Numbered from the stretch's first letter, positions 25,913 through 35,992 are shown. The stretch: DNA of 64,000 bases from Arthrobacter agilis (GCF_030816075.1 NZ_JAUSXO010000001.1:620001-684000); one strand, 5' to 3'. The notes: a model not told the origin generated them from the letters alone. Made by a program: numbers and translations.

Positions 25913-25934
25913 GATGTTACCTGCGGGTAACATC
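25913..25934. promoter_or_regulatory. 22-bp palindrome GATGTTACC-TGCG-GGTAACATC
   Basis: A perfect 9-4-9 inverted repeat 49 bases upstream of the SDR gene start and in the divergent region shared with the carboxyltransferase gene. The form (TTACC-N4-GGTAA core) resembles operators of TetR-type regulators of lipid metabolism. No regulator gene is adjacent. Confidence 0.5.
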
Positions 25935-25982
25935 GGTGCGTCGCGGCGTCGTCGGGCCTGCAGCGCTGCTTATGGTGGAGCC

Positions 25983-26864
25983 ATGACCGCACGCAACGAA
26001 GCCCCGTTATCCCAGGCGGCGAGGACCGGCAGGACGGCCGGCGCCACGCTCGCCGGACGCACCATCATCATGTCCGGCGGCAGCCGCGGCATCGGCCTGG
26101 CCATCGCGCTGCGGGCGGCCCGTGACGGCGCGAACGTGGCCCTGATGGCCAAGACCGGCGAACCGCACCCCAGGCTCGAGGGCACCGTCTACACCGCGGC
26201 CGAGCAGATCGAGGCCGCGGGTGGACGCGCCCTGCCCCTCGTCGGGGACGTGCGGAACGACGACGACGTCCGCGCCGCGGTGGACGCCGCGGTCAGCACC
26301 TTCGGCGGTATCGACATCGTGGTCAACAACGCCTCGGCCATCGACCTGTCGAAGACCCCCGACGTCGACATGAAGCGCTACGACCTCATGGCGGACATCA
26401 ACGTCCGGGGCACCTTCATGCTGAGCAAGTTCTCGCTGGCCGCACTCGCGAAATCCCCCAATCCGCACATCCTGACCCTCTCCCCGCCCCTGAACCTCGC
26501 CCCCCGCTGGGCCGCGATGCACCTGGCCTACACGATGGCGAAGTACGGCATGAGCCTGACCACCCTCGGACTCGCGGAGGAGCTGAAGGGCGACGGGGTG
26601 GCCGTGAACTCGCTCTGGCCCGCGACCCTCATCGACACCGCGGCCATCCGCAACATGCCCGGCGGAGGCCGGATGGTGCAGGCCGCCCGCAGCCCCGAGA
26701 TCGTCGCCGACGCCGCCCACGCCATCCTGGTCCGCGTCGCCAGCAGCTGCACCGGGAACTTCTACACCGACGAGCAGGTGCTGCGCGAGGAAGGCATCAC
26801 CGACCTCGCCGGCTACAGCCTCGGCGCCACCGAGGACCAGCTCGTCCCGGACATCTTCCTCTGA
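25983..26864 (+). CDS. SDR family NAD(P)-dependent oxidoreductase
   Basis: Cytoplasmic short-chain dehydrogenase/reductase, 293 residues. The cofactor loop is [13 protein letters not shown] near residue 30, NNAS near 115, and the catalytic residues are Ser in [11 protein letters not shown] and YTMAK near 180. The extended C-terminal part resembles the HSDL2-like SDRs associated with fatty acids. The start at 25983 has GGTGGAG just upstream. The strong palindrome at 25913-25934 suggests tight regulation. Neighbouring carboxylase genes support a lipid-related role; the substrate is unknown. Confidence 0.85.
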   Translation: MTARNEAPLSQAARTGRTAGATLAGRTIIMSGGSRGIGLAIALRAARDGANVALMAKTGEPHPRLEGTVYTAAEQIEAAGGRALPLVGDVRNDDDVRAAVDAAVSTFGGIDIVVNNASAIDLSKTPDVDMKRYDLMADINVRGTFMLSKFSLAALAKSPNPHILTLSPPLNLAPRWAAMHLAYTMAKYGMSLTTLGLAEELKGDGVAVNSLWPATLIDTAAIRNMPGGGRMVQAARSPEIVADAAHAILVRVASSCTGNFYTDEQVLREEGITDLAGYSLGATEDQLVPDIFL

Positions 26865-26928
26865 CCACCGGTTCCCCGGGCCACCGGCCCGGGAGGCTGC
26901 GGCCGCCGGTCCGGATAAGATCGATGGC

Positions 26929-27810
26929 ATGTCCTCCCGCTACTCCAATCTCGAGCGCCCGGGCCTGAACCTCGGCGCGCTGAGGACAGCGCTGTGCATG
27001 CCGGCGGGCCCGTTCTCCCGCCTCGACGTCGTACCCCGCACAGGGTCCACGAACACGGACCTCGTGGAGCACGCCCAGCGCGAGGCGGCGGGCTGGCCGG
27101 ACCTCAGCGTCCTCGCGGCCGAGGTGCAGACCGCCGGCCGCGGGCGCCTGGGCCGCACCTGGGTGGCTCCCGAACGGTCGTCGCTGTTCGTGAGCGTGCT
27201 CCTGCGGCCCTTCAACCGGCACGGCAGGCCCGTGCCCACCACCGCCTACTCCTGGTTCTCCCTGCTCGCCGCCCTGGCGCTCGCGGAGAGCGTCGAGGAC
27301 CGCACCGAGATCGCCCCGCAGCTCAAGTGGCCCAACGACGTCACGGTGGACGGCCGGAAGCTGGCCGGCGTCCTCGCGCAGTTCGTGCCCGGCGCCGGCG
27401 CCGAACCGCCCGCCGTCGTCGTCGGGGTGGGGCTCAACGTCAGCCTCACCGACGACGAGCTCCCCGTCCCCACCGCGACGAGCCTGCTCCTCGAGTACGC
27501 CGGCACCACGGACCGCAACATCCTCCTCAAGTCCTTCCTCCGCACGTTCGCCGACTCCTACCGCGCCTTCTGCGACGTGGACGGCGACGCCGAGGCCGCC
27601 TGGGCCGACGGGCCGTCCCTCCACGCGCGGATCGGCGCCCGCATGGCGACCCTCGGCCAGGACGTCCGGGCCGAACTCCCCGGGGGCGGCCTGCTCACCG
27701 GGCGCGCCCTGGCCCTGGACGCGCACGGCGCGCTGATCGTGCGCGACGACGACGGCGAACGCCACACCGTCTCGGCGGGCGAGGTCGTGCACCTCCGCCC
27801 GCAGGCGTAG
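26929..27810 (+). CDS. birA: biotin--[acetyl-CoA-carboxylase] ligase
   Basis: Attaches biotin, through biotinyl-AMP, to the EAMKME lysine of the carboxylase alpha subunit. 293 residues. GRGRLGRTWVAP at residues 70-81 is the adenylate-binding loop, KWPNDV near 133 and KLAGVLAQF near 144 complete the active site, and a small SH3-like C-terminal domain follows. There is no N-terminal helix-turn-helix, so this is a class I enzyme and cannot itself be the DNA-binding regulator of the biotin-dependent genes. Context beside the carboxylase genes fits. Confidence 0.93.
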   Translation: MSSRYSNLERPGLNLGALRTALCMPAGPFSRLDVVPRTGSTNTDLVEHAQREAAGWPDLSVLAAEVQTAGRGRLGRTWVAPERSSLFVSVLLRPFNRHGRPVPTTAYSWFSLLAALALAESVEDRTEIAPQLKWPNDVTVDGRKLAGVLAQFVPGAGAEPPAVVVGVGLNVSLTDDELPVPTATSLLLEYAGTTDRNILLKSFLRTFADSYRAFCDVDGDAEAAWADGPSLHARIGARMATLGQDVRAELPGGGLLTGRALALDAHGALIVRDDDGERHTVSAGEVVHLRPQA

Positions 27811-27813
27811 CCC

Positions 27814-28452
27814 GTGCGGATCAGGCTGCTCCCCGGGGAGCGCGTCCTCGTGCGCACCCGGCCCAACCCGCTGCCCCTCGTCGGCCCGGTCGTCGCGGGC
27901 TTCGTCCTCCTCGGCGCCGGCGGGTTCGGCCTCGGCTACCTGACCGGCCGCCCCCTGCCGGGACTCGCAGACTGGCAGCCGGTCCTCGCGCTCGCGGCGC
28001 TCGCCGTCGTCGTGCTCCTGCTGGTCCGCATCACGGTGCGGCCGCTGATCCGCTGGTCCGGCAACCGCTACGTGCTCACGAGCATGCGGCTCATCCACCG
28101 GCGCGGAGCCACCCGGCGCACCGAACACCAGATCAACCTCTCCGCCATCTCCCAGCTGCAGACGGAGCAGGGCCTCCTGCAGCGGCTGGTGCGCAGCGGC
28201 ACCCTCGTCGTGGACCTCGGCTTCGACCGCACCCATGCCTATCCGGACGTGCCGCAGGTCGCCACGGTCAAGGAGTACGTGGTCCAGGCGATCGGTGAGC
28301 TCCCGCTGACCCGCATGTTCGATGGTGTAGACATGGAGATCGACCCGCAGTACGCCCACGGCGGCACGCCGGGCGTGCAGCAGGAGTGGGCACGGCAGGA
28401 CACGGGGCAGCAGGAATGGGGACAGCAGCAGTGGAGGGGCGAGCAAGCGTGA
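27814..28452 (+). CDS. PH domain-containing membrane protein (bPH2/DUF304 type)
   Basis: 212 residues. Two membrane helices (about 22-42 and 52-72) precede a bacterial PH-like domain whose core is NRYVLTSMRLIHRRG and ISQLQTEQGLLQRL. The C-terminal 40 residues are Gln/Trp/Gly-rich and disordered. The GTG at 27814 lies 3 bases after the birA stop; its own stop overlaps the GTG of the cyclase gene (GTGA), so the three genes look coupled. Function of bPH2 proteins is not defined; membrane organisation or stress is usual speculation. Confidence 0.82.
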   Translation: MRIRLLPGERVLVRTRPNPLPLVGPVVAGFVLLGAGGFGLGYLTGRPLPGLADWQPVLALAALAVVVLLLVRITVRPLIRWSGNRYVLTSMRLIHRRGATRRTEHQINLSAISQLQTEQGLLQRLVRSGTLVVDLGFDRTHAYPDVPQVATVKEYVVQAIGELPLTRMFDGVDMEIDPQYAHGGTPGVQQEWARQDTGQQEWGQQQWRGEQA

Positions 28453-29663
28453 CAGTCGAGGACCGCGACGAGTCCATGCCGCCGGCCGCCGGGCCTCCAC
28501 CGGGCGCGGGTGCCGCCGGTGAAACCCCCGCTGCCGGCTCCCCGAAGACCGTGTGGCAGCTGCAGTCCGACATGGCGACGGACCCCGGGAACGATCCGGC
28601 GGCGCCACCGGAGATCCCGCGCGAACTGGACCGCGAGACCATCCGCCGGCTCGAACGCGAACTCCTCGGAGCGGAGCGCACCCTCAAGCGCCGCGACATC
28701 GCCGCGGGCGCCGGCGTGTCCCTGCTGTCCGCGCGCAAGCTGTGGCGGGCCATGGGGTTCCCCAACATCGGGGACGACGACATCGCCTTCACCGAGAAGG
28801 ACCTCGATGCGCTCACCACGATCATCGACCTCGTGCGCCAGGAGCAGCTCACCGAGGACGCCGCCATCTCGATCACCCGCGCCGTGGGACAGATGACGGA
28901 CCGCATGGTCGTGTGGCAGATCGAGGCGATCGTCGAGGAGATGGTGGCGCAGCGCGGACTGACGGACGCCGACGCGCGGAAGACGCTCGTCACCGAACTC
29001 CCGGACCTCATCGACCCCCTCGAGAAGACGCTGGTGTACGCGTGGCGCCGCCAGATGAACGCGGCCGTCCAGCGGCTCGCGCTGCGCGCCGAATCGGGCC
29101 TGCGCTCCAGCGAGGCGGGCCGCGACGGCGACGAGCAGGACGCGCCGCTGCCGCTCGCCCGCGCCGTGGGCTTCGCCGACCTCGTCTCCTACACGAGCCT
29201 GTCGCGGCAGATGAACGAGCGCACGCTCGCCCAGCTCGTGCAGCGGTTCGAGAACAAGAGCGCGGAGATCATCTCGGTCGGCGGGGGACGGCTGGTGAAG
29301 ACCATCGGTGACGAGGTGCTCTACATCGCGGAATCACCGGAGGCCGGGGCGGAGATCTCCCTGGCCCTCGCCAAGGCGTTCTCCGAGGACGAGTTCCTGC
29401 CCTCGGCCCGCTGCTCGCTCGTCTGGGGGCGCGTGCTGTCCCGGCTCGGTGACATCTACGGACCCACGGTGAACCTCGCCGCACGCCTCACGGCGCTCGC
29501 CGAGCCGGGCGAGGTGCTCGTGGACTCCGGCACGGCCGCGACGCTGACGCAGAACGAGAAGTTCGTCCTCACGCCGCACGAGCCGCGCCAGGTCCGCGGC
29601 TTCGGCGAGGTGCGCCCGGTGACCCTGGCCCGGGGGACGGGCACGGGGATCATCCTCGACTGA
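28449..29663 (+). CDS. class III adenylate/guanylate cyclase domain protein
   Basis: Cytoplasmic nucleotide cyclase of 404 residues. After a Pro/Ala-rich leader, residues about 50-210 form the helical regulatory domain seen in actinobacterial cyclases (LERELLGAERTLKRRDIAAG, then a MerR-like region). The catalytic domain follows at about 235-400: GFADLVSYTSLS holds the first metal Asp, VKTIGDEVLY the second, and VNLAARLT the transition-state Asn/Arg, so activity is expected. The GTG at 28449 overlaps the upstream stop and has GGAGGGG 9 bases before it. The product, cAMP, could act on CRP-type regulators. It stands just before the secretion cluster. Confidence 0.87.
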   Translation: MTVEDRDESMPPAAGPPPGAGAAGETPAAGSPKTVWQLQSDMATDPGNDPAAPPEIPRELDRETIRRLERELLGAERTLKRRDIAAGAGVSLLSARKLWRAMGFPNIGDDDIAFTEKDLDALTTIIDLVRQEQLTEDAAISITRAVGQMTDRMVVWQIEAIVEEMVAQRGLTDADARKTLVTELPDLIDPLEKTLVYAWRRQMNAAVQRLALRAESGLRSSEAGRDGDEQDAPLPLARAVGFADLVSYTSLSRQMNERTLAQLVQRFENKSAEIISVGGGRLVKTIGDEVLYIAESPEAGAEISLALAKAFSEDEFLPSARCSLVWGRVLSRLGDIYGPTVNLAARLTALAEPGEVLVDSGTAATLTQNEKFVLTPHEPRQVRGFGEVRPVTLARGTGTGIILD

Positions 29664-29675
29664 CCGTCCGGGCCA

Positions 29676-29721
29676 CCCGGAAGCCCGGAAGCCCGGAAGC
29701 CCGGAAGCTCGGAAGCCCGGA
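29676..29721. repeat. 8-bp tandem repeat, about six copies
   Basis: CCCGGAAG units run from 29676; the fifth has one change (CTCGGAAG) and the last is partial. The array lies between the cyclase stop and the promoter region of the first giant surface gene. The period is not a multiple of three. Slippage could change promoter spacing. Confidence 0.8.
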
Positions 29722-29738
29722 TGGGGAGTCCTTCCCAT
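29721..29738. promoter_or_regulatory. 8-2-8 palindrome ATGGGGAG-TC-CTTCCCAT
   Basis: Inverted repeat with 7 of 8 positions paired, 99-116 bases upstream of the first giant surface gene. The same architecture with perfect arms is found before the WXG100 gene at 58380-58397. Likely binding site for a dedicated regulator. See findings. Confidence 0.5.
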
Positions 29739-29836
29739 GATCCGGCGTTGGTACTTCGGGCGTGCCGTGCGAGACTGCTAGCGACCGTTCACCTGCGTGG
29801 GCGGCCCGCAGCACGACACAAAATGGGGCAATAAGG

Positions 29837-32800
29837 GTGAAGTTCGTGGGTCTCAACCGCAAGAAGCCGCAGCGTTCGCGTGCCGTCTCCGCCGCCGTCG
29901 TCACGACGGTCACCGGCGCCATCGTGGCCGGGGCGCTGCTGTACCCGGGCTTCGCCACCGCCGACGTCGACCTGAACGACGGCGGCGTCTGGGTCACCAA
30001 CGAGACGCTCGGCATGGTGGGCCACCTGAACTACCAGTCCCGCCTGCTCGACGGCGGCTACGCGGCCAACAGCGACGCGTTCGACGTCCAGCAGCTCGCC
30101 TCCACCGTCTTCAACATCAACTCCGACCAGTCCAAGGTCAGCCCCGTCGACATCGCGAACGTGGTCCGCGGCACCGAGGTGCAGCTGCCCGGCGACGCCG
30201 TCCTCGCGATCGGCGGCACCACCGCCACCGTCACCGACCGCTCCACCGGATCGACCTGGATCACCACGACGGCCGCGCTCGCCGCCTTCAACGACCAGGA
30301 GGAGGACCCGGTGTCCAGCGGCCCCGGCTCCGTGGCCGCCGTCTCGTCGTCCGGCCGGGTGGTCGTCGCCGACCCCGACGCCGGCAGCATCAGCAGCTAC
30401 GACGTCCGCGAGGACGGCACCTGGGAGGAGCCGGAGGTCCGCGAGGCACCCGAGCTCGCGAACACCGGGGACCTGCAGGTCGCCGTCGTGGGGGAGGACG
30501 CCGTCGTCCTCGACCCCGCCTCCGGCCTCATGATCCTGCCCGGCGGGAAGACCGTCACCTTCGAGGACACCGAGCGCGCGAAGCTCCAGCAGAGCGGTCC
30601 CGCCGCCGAGACCGTCTCCATCGCCACCGAGACCTCCCTCATCCAGCAGCCGCTCGACGGCTCCGACGCCGTCGTCACGGACATCGGCAACGGGCTCCCG
30701 GCCGCGCCCGTCATGCAGGGGACCTGCCTGCACGCCGCGTGGTCCGGCGCCGAGACCTACCTCCGCGACTGCCTGGACGACGCGAACGACAAGCGCGAGG
30801 ACATCCCCAACCTCGGCGCGCAGTCGGAGCTCGTCTTCCGCGTGAACCGGGACGTCGTGGTCCTCAACGACATCGCCGCGGGCGACGTCTGGCTCGTGCA
30901 GCAGAACCTCGAACTCGTGGACAACTGGGGCGACATCGTCCCGCCCAAGGACGAGTCGGACGAGGAGGACGAGGAGTCCGCGAGCGAGAACCCCGTCAAC
31001 ACCCTGCCGGACCGTTCGGGGGAGAACCGCCCGCCCGTCGCCACCGACGACTCGTTCGGCGCGCGGGCCGGCCGCACCACCATCCTCAACGTCCTCGACA
31101 ACGACACCGACCCGGACGGGGACCTGCTGACGGCCACGCTCGCCGGCGACCAGCCGCCGTCGGGCACCGTGCAGAGCATCTACGACGGCGCCGGCATGCA
31201 GATCGTGGTGCCCGCGGACGCCCCCGTGGGGCGCAGCACCTTCCGGTACGACATCGAGGACGGCCGCGGCGGCAAGGCCGGCGCCGCCGTCACGCTCGAC
31301 GTCCGCGGCCCGGACACCAACGAGGCGCCCCGGGCGAAGCGCCCGACAACCATCCTCGTGGAGCAGGGCCGCAGCGTCAGCCAGAACATCCTCAACACCT
31401 GGGAGGACCCGGACGGCGACGACCTGTTCCTCGTCAGCGCCCAGCCCACACCCGACGGCGACCAGGTGCGCACCCGCTCCGACGGGCTGCTGACCTTCCG
31501 CGACGTCGGCAAGGGCCAGGGTGTGAAGGAGGTGAAGATCGTCGTCTCCGACGGCCTCGAGCAGGTCGAGGGCACCGTGGTCTTCGACGTCCGCGCCAAC
31601 GGCATCCTCCCGCCCGTGGCGAATTTCGACCACTTCACGGCGATCGTGGGCCAGGAGGTGCAGCTGTCCCCGCTGCAGAACGACCTCGACCCGGCCGGCG
31701 GCCAGCTCAGCCTCGCCAAGGCCGAACCCACGGGCAACGACGCCGCGATCACGCCCGACTACGACACCGGCACCATCGCGTTCACCCCGACGCAGGCCGG
31801 CACCGTGTACCTCGAGTACCTCGTGACGAACGGCCCGCAGACTGCGAGCGGACTCATCCGCGTGGACGCGAAGGCCAGCGGCATCGAGGGGGCCCCCGTG
31901 GCCGTCCGCGACGTGGCCCTGCTCCCGCGGAACGGGGACGTCCTGGTGGACGTCCTCGCCAACGACACCGACCCGACCGGCGGCGTGATGGTGGTGCAGT
32001 CCGTGACCACGCCGGAGGGGTCACCCCTCGACGTCGCCCTGCTGGACCACAACATCCTCCGCATCCACGACGTGCGCGGCCTGAACCAGCAGACCACCCT
32101 GAAGTACACCGTCTCCAACGGGGCTGCGTCCGCGACGGGCGAGGTCAGCGTGCTCTCCGTCGCGGGACCGGAGACGCTCCTGCCGCCGCAGGCGACGCCG
32201 GACACCGCGACAGTCCGCGTGGGCGACGTCGTCAACATCCCCGTGCTCGACAACGACACGCACCCCAACGGCGACTCCCTCACCCTGGACCCCGTGCTCG
32301 CGCAGGGCGTGGACCCGGCCGACGGGCGCATGTTCGCCTCCGAGAACGTGCTCCGCTTCGTCGCCGGTCCCACCGCGAAGACCGTCTACGCCATCTATAA
32401 CGTCAGGGACACCTCGGGGCAGGTCGACTCCGCCGAGGTGCGCATCACCGTGAAGGCGCGCGACGACGCCAAGAACACGCAGCCCGTGCCGAAGAACCTC
32501 GAGGGCCGGGTCATCGCCGGCTCCACCGTGCGCATCCCGGTACCGCTGGACGGGATCGACGCCGACGGCGACTCCGTGTTCCTCACCGGCATCGACAGCG
32601 CGCCGAAGCAGGGCGCCGCCGTCCCCGGCACCAACTACATCGACTTCACCGCGTCCGCCACCGGTGCGGGCACCGACTCCTTCACGTACAAGGTGCGGGA
32701 CCGCTTCGGCCTGGAGAACACCGGCACCGTGCAGGTGGGCATCGCTCCCGCCGCCGAGGCCAACCAGAAGCCCATCGCCGTGAACGACGGCGCCATCCTG

Positions 32801-35800
32801 CGCCCGGGCCGCGCGATCGCCGTCGAGGCCCTCCGCAACGACTCCGACCCGGACGGCGACCCCATCCGGCTGAACCCCGACGCGCTCGCCGCGACGCCCG
32901 CCGAGATGGCCCCCGAGATCAAGGACGCCCGGGTGCTGTTCACCGCGCCCGAAGAGCAGGGCACCTTCAACGTCCGCTACCAGGTCACCGACGGCCGGGG
33001 CGGCACCGCGGACGGCAACATCACCGTGACCGTGGACCAGAACGCGGAGCTGCTCCTGCCGATCGCCCGCGACGACCGCGTGGAGCCCGCCGAGACCCGC
33101 GGCGAGACCGCCGTCGACGTGCCCGTGCTCGACAACGACGAGGACCCCGACGGCGTCCGCGAGGACCTGCTGGTCACCGTGGACCCCGAGTACACGGGGG
33201 TGACGGTCGGGGACGACAACACGGTGACGGTGAACCTCACGCAGGAGGACCAGCTCATCCCGTACCAGGTCGAGGACATCGACGGCGGGGTGGCCCGCGC
33301 CGTCATCTGGGTGCCGAGCCTCAGCGAGCAGTACCCCACCCTCGTCTCGGACGCGCCCATCGACGTCACCGCGGGGGAGGACCTCGCCCTGGACCTCCGC
33401 GAACTGGTGGAGGTCCGCGAGGGCCGGACACCGCGCATCACTGTGGCCGAGAAGGTCGCGGCGATCGGCGTGGACAACGGCGCGGAGCTCATCAGGGACC
33501 CCTCGAACCTCGTGTACGGAGCGGACATCGGCTACGCCGGCCTCGGCTCCATCACCTTCGAGGTGACCGACGGCAGCGGCCCCGACGACGCCGAGGGGCT
33601 CACGAGCACCCTCACCGTGCTCATCAACGTGATCCCCGCCCCCGAGACCAACCTCCCGCCGACCCTGACCTCCGCGTCCCTCGAGCCGGCGACGGCGGAA
33701 CCCGCGGTGTCGCTGGACCTCCGGCAGCTCGCCGCGGACCCCAACCCCGAGGACGTCGACGCACTCGTCTTCGCGCTCGAGGGCGACGTGCCGGCCGGCT
33801 TCGAGGCGCGGCTCAACGGCTCGGTGCTCGAGGTGGGCGCCGCGGACTCCGCACGCACCGGAGCTGTCGGCCGGCTCGGGATCTCCGTCTCCGACGGGGA
33901 GGAGAAGGCCATCAACGCGGTGGACCTCACCGTCCTCGCCTCCAGCCGGCCCCTCGCCGTCGCCAACACGGACGTGGTACCCAAGGCGATCCAGGGCGAA
34001 CCCGTCACCGTGCCCGTGCTCGCCAACGACGTGAACCCCTTCGAGGACGCGCCGCTCACCCTCGTGGACGTCATCGCCGACGGCAACGGCAGCGCGTCCC
34101 AGCAGGGCGACTCCGTCGTGGTGACGCCCGCCGACAGCTTCGTGGGCAGCATGACGGTCCAGTACTCGGTGGCGGACAAGACCGAGCAGAGCGACCGCTA
34201 CGTCACCGGGCAGATCCAGCTCACCGTCGAGGGGAAGCCGGGGGTCCCGGGGACCCCGACCGTCGAGTCGACGCGCAGCAGGACCGTCGTGATGTCCTGG
34301 GACCCGCCGGCTAGCAACGGCTCGCCCATCACGGGCTACACCGTCACGAGCGCCAACGGCGTCAGCCAGGAATGCCCCACGACCACGTGCACCATCACGG
34401 GACTGACCAACAACGTCGAGTACGTCTTCCAGGTCACCGCCACCAACGCCAACGGCACCTCCGATCCGTCGCCGACGAGTGCCCCGGCCCGTCCGGACAC
34501 CAAGCCCGACCAGCCGGCGCCGCCCATGCTCGTATTCGGCGACAGGTCCCTGACGGTGAACTTCACGCCCCCGAACAACGAGGGCTCGCCCATCGAGGGC
34601 TACGAGCTGCAGATTTCGCCGGCTCCGGCGAACGGGGCTCCCCAGCGGTCGGCCGCCGGAAGCCCCGTGGTGTGGGAGGGCCTGGAGAACGGCGTCGCCT
34701 ACAAGGTGCGCGTCCAGGCCCGCAATGCGGCCCCGGACCCCTCCGACTGGAGCGACTACTCGTCGCCGGAGACCCCGGCAGGCCTGCCGGGAGTGCCCCA
34801 GGCGCCGACGACGACGCGCGCCCAGTCGGTGGGCGCCCAGAGCCAGCTCGCCGTCGACTGGAACGACGCCGACCCGAACGGGGCACCCGTCACCAAGTAC
34901 GAGGTGCAGGAGTACCGGGGAGCCACCCTCGTGCGCACCCTGCCGGAGATCCCCGCGTCGCAGCAGACCATCACCGTGGACAACGCCGAGGCGGACTACT
35001 CCTACGCGGTGCGCTCCTACAACAAGGCCGGCTGGTCCGCGTTCGGTGCGCAGTCGGCACCGCGGCGTGCCGTCGGCAGCCCCGCGCAGCCCGCGCCGCC
35101 GCAGCTCGTCGAGGCCGACACGGGCGGCGCGGGCCGCGCCGTGACCATCACCTACACGCCGCTCGCGGCCGCCCAGCGGAACGGCGCCCGTGAGAACGAG
35201 GTGTCCTACCAGGCGAGCTTCAACGGCCGCGCGTGGCAGCCGGTCGCCCAGAACCAGACGGTCGGCGGCTTCGCCAACGGCGAGAACGTCACAGCGACGA
35301 TCCGCGCGATCGTGACCAGTGACGGTGCGAGCTACACGAGCGACCCCGGTGCGCCGTCCGCCGCGGTGCGGCCCTTCGGCTCTCCCGGTGCGGCGAAAGC
35401 GAGTGGCCAGAACGCGGCGGAGGGCAACACCAGCGTCGATCTGAGTTGGGAGCCGCCCAACAAGGCAGCCCACGACGTCGCGCGCATCGAGATCAGGATC
35501 GACGGGGGCGGCTGGGAGACGGTGCAGGATCGAGGCACCCGGAGTGTGGGCAATGGCTACGAGCAGGAGCACACGATCCGCGTCCGAGCGGTCAACTCCC
35601 GCGGGACCGCGGGACCGGAGGACGCGAAGACCGCTAGAACTGGAGCCGAGAAGCGCCCGGATCAGGTGAATACGACACTTCACGGCCAGATGGAACGTAG
35701 CTGCACCGATACGGCCAACCGTGCGAGCTACGACCCGAAGAAGTTCACGTGTGACGGCATCAGTGCGGATCGGGAGCCCTGGTTCTACAAGGGCCAGAAC

Positions 35801-35953
35801 TTCACCGTAGGCTGCTACATCACGCACACCGACGGTTACGGGACCACGGGTAACTGGTACAGGATCGTGAGTTCCCGTAACAACGGCCGTTACGTCGATG
35901 CTGGACACACCGTCCTCGGGCAGCCCAGCAAGAACAGCCCGGGACCGTGCTGA
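29837..35953 (+). CDS. giant Ig-like/fibronectin type III surface protein, paralog 1
   Basis: 2,038 residues from the GTG at 29837, which aligns with the start of the tandem paralog. A short basic N-terminus and one hydrophobic segment (about 18-36) make a signal anchor. DVDLNDGGVWVTN opens a beta-propeller-like region to about residue 370. An acidic linker (DESDEEDEESASEN) follows, then about ten Ig/cadherin-like repeats with VLDNDTDPDGD-type calcium motifs (about 390-1460). Four or five FN3 domains follow (about 1466-1934) with NGSPITGYTV motifs. The C-terminal tip (about 1934-2038) is Cys-rich and SH3-like. The tip DNA is less GC-rich than the body. Predicted to be a long surface stalk of the secretion-like cluster. 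Confidence 0.85.
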   Translation: MKFVGLNRKKPQRSRAVSAAVVTTVTGAIVAGALLYPGFATADVDLNDGGVWVTNETLGMVGHLNYQSRLLDGGYAANSDAFDVQQLASTVFNINSDQSKVSPVDIANVVRGTEVQLPGDAVLAIGGTTATVTDRSTGSTWITTTAALAAFNDQEEDPVSSGPGSVAAVSSSGRVVVADPDAGSISSYDVREDGTWEEPEVREAPELANTGDLQVAVVGEDAVVLDPASGLMILPGGKTVTFEDTERAKLQQSGPAAETVSIATETSLIQQPLDGSDAVVTDIGNGLPAAPVMQGTCLHAAWSGAETYLRDCLDDANDKREDIPNLGAQSELVFRVNRDVVVLNDIAAGDVWLVQQNLELVDNWGDIVPPKDESDEEDEESASENPVNTLPDRSGENRPPVATDDSFGARAGRTTILNVLDNDTDPDGDLLTATLAGDQPPSGTVQSIYDGAGMQIVVPADAPVGRSTFRYDIEDGRGGKAGAAVTLDVRGPDTNEAPRAKRPTTILVEQGRSVSQNILNTWEDPDGDDLFLVSAQPTPDGDQVRTRSDGLLTFRDVGKGQGVKEVKIVVSDGLEQVEGTVVFDVRANGILPPVANFDHFTAIVGQEVQLSPLQNDLDPAGGQLSLAKAEPTGNDAAITPDYDTGTIAFTPTQAGTVYLEYLVTNGPQTASGLIRVDAKASGIEGAPVAVRDVALLPRNGDVLVDVLANDTDPTGGVMVVQSVTTPEGSPLDVALLDHNILRIHDVRGLNQQTTLKYTVSNGAASATGEVSVLSVAGPETLLPPQATPDTATVRVGDVVNIPVLDNDTHPNGDSLTLDPVLAQGVDPADGRMFASENVLRFVAGPTAKTVYAIYNVRDTSGQVDSAEVRITVKARDDAKNTQPVPKNLEGRVIAGSTVRIPVPLDGIDADGDSVFLTGIDSAPKQGAAVPGTNYIDFTASATGAGTDSFTYKVRDRFGLENTGTVQVGIAPAAEANQKPIAVNDGAILRPGRAIAVEALRNDSDPDGDPIRLNPDALAATPAEMAPEIKDARVLFTAPEEQGTFNVRYQVTDGRGGTADGNITVTVDQNAELLLPIARDDRVEPAETRGETAVDVPVLDNDEDPDGVREDLLVTVDPEYTGVTVGDDNTVTVNLTQEDQLIPYQVEDIDGGVARAVIWVPSLSEQYPTLVSDAPIDVTAGEDLALDLRELVEVREGRTPRITVAEKVAAIGVDNGAELIRDPSNLVYGADIGYAGLGSITFEVTDGSGPDDAEGLTSTLTVLINVIPAPETNLPPTLTSASLEPATAEPAVSLDLRQLAADPNPEDVDALVFALEGDVPAGFEARLNGSVLEVGAADSARTGAVGRLGISVSDGEEKAINAVDLTVLASSRPLAVANTDVVPKAIQGEPVTVPVLANDVNPFEDAPLTLVDVIADGNGSASQQGDSVVVTPADSFVGSMTVQYSVADKTEQSDRYVTGQIQLTVEGKPGVPGTPTVESTRSRTVVMSWDPPASNGSPITGYTVTSANGVSQECPTTTCTITGLTNNVEYVFQVTATNANGTSDPSPTSAPARPDTKPDQPAPPMLVFGDRSLTVNFTPPNNEGSPIEGYELQISPAPANGAPQRSAAGSPVVWEGLENGVAYKVRVQARNAAPDPSDWSDYSSPETPAGLPGVPQAPTTTRAQSVGAQSQLAVDWNDADPNGAPVTKYEVQEYRGATLVRTLPEIPASQQTITVDNAEADYSYAVRSYNKAGWSAFGAQSAPRRAVGSPAQPAPPQLVEADTGGAGRAVTITYTPLAAAQRNGARENEVSYQASFNGRAWQPVAQNQTVGGFANGENVTATIRAIVTSDGASYTSDPGAPSAAVRPFGSPGAAKASGQNAAEGNTSVDLSWEPPNKAAHDVARIEIRIDGGGWETVQDRGTRSVGNGYEQEHTIRVRAVNSRGTAGPEDAKTARTGAEKRPDQVNTTLHGQMERSCTDTANRASYDPKKFTCDGISADREPWFYKGQNFTVGCYITHTDGYGTTGNWYRIVSSRNNGRYVDAGHTVLGQPSKNSPGPC

Positions 35954-35960
35954 CGCCGTG

Positions 35961-35992
35961 ATGGGCAGGACTCCAGAGGGAGTCCTGCCCAT
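35961..35992. terminator. strong terminator hairpin between the two giant genes
   Basis: ATGGGCAGGACTC (35961-35973), loop CAGAGG, GAGTCCTGCCCAT (35980-35992): 13 perfect pairs, starting 8 bases after the stop of the first giant gene. No T-run. It probably ends or attenuates the first transcript before the second gene's own promoter. Confidence 0.65.
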
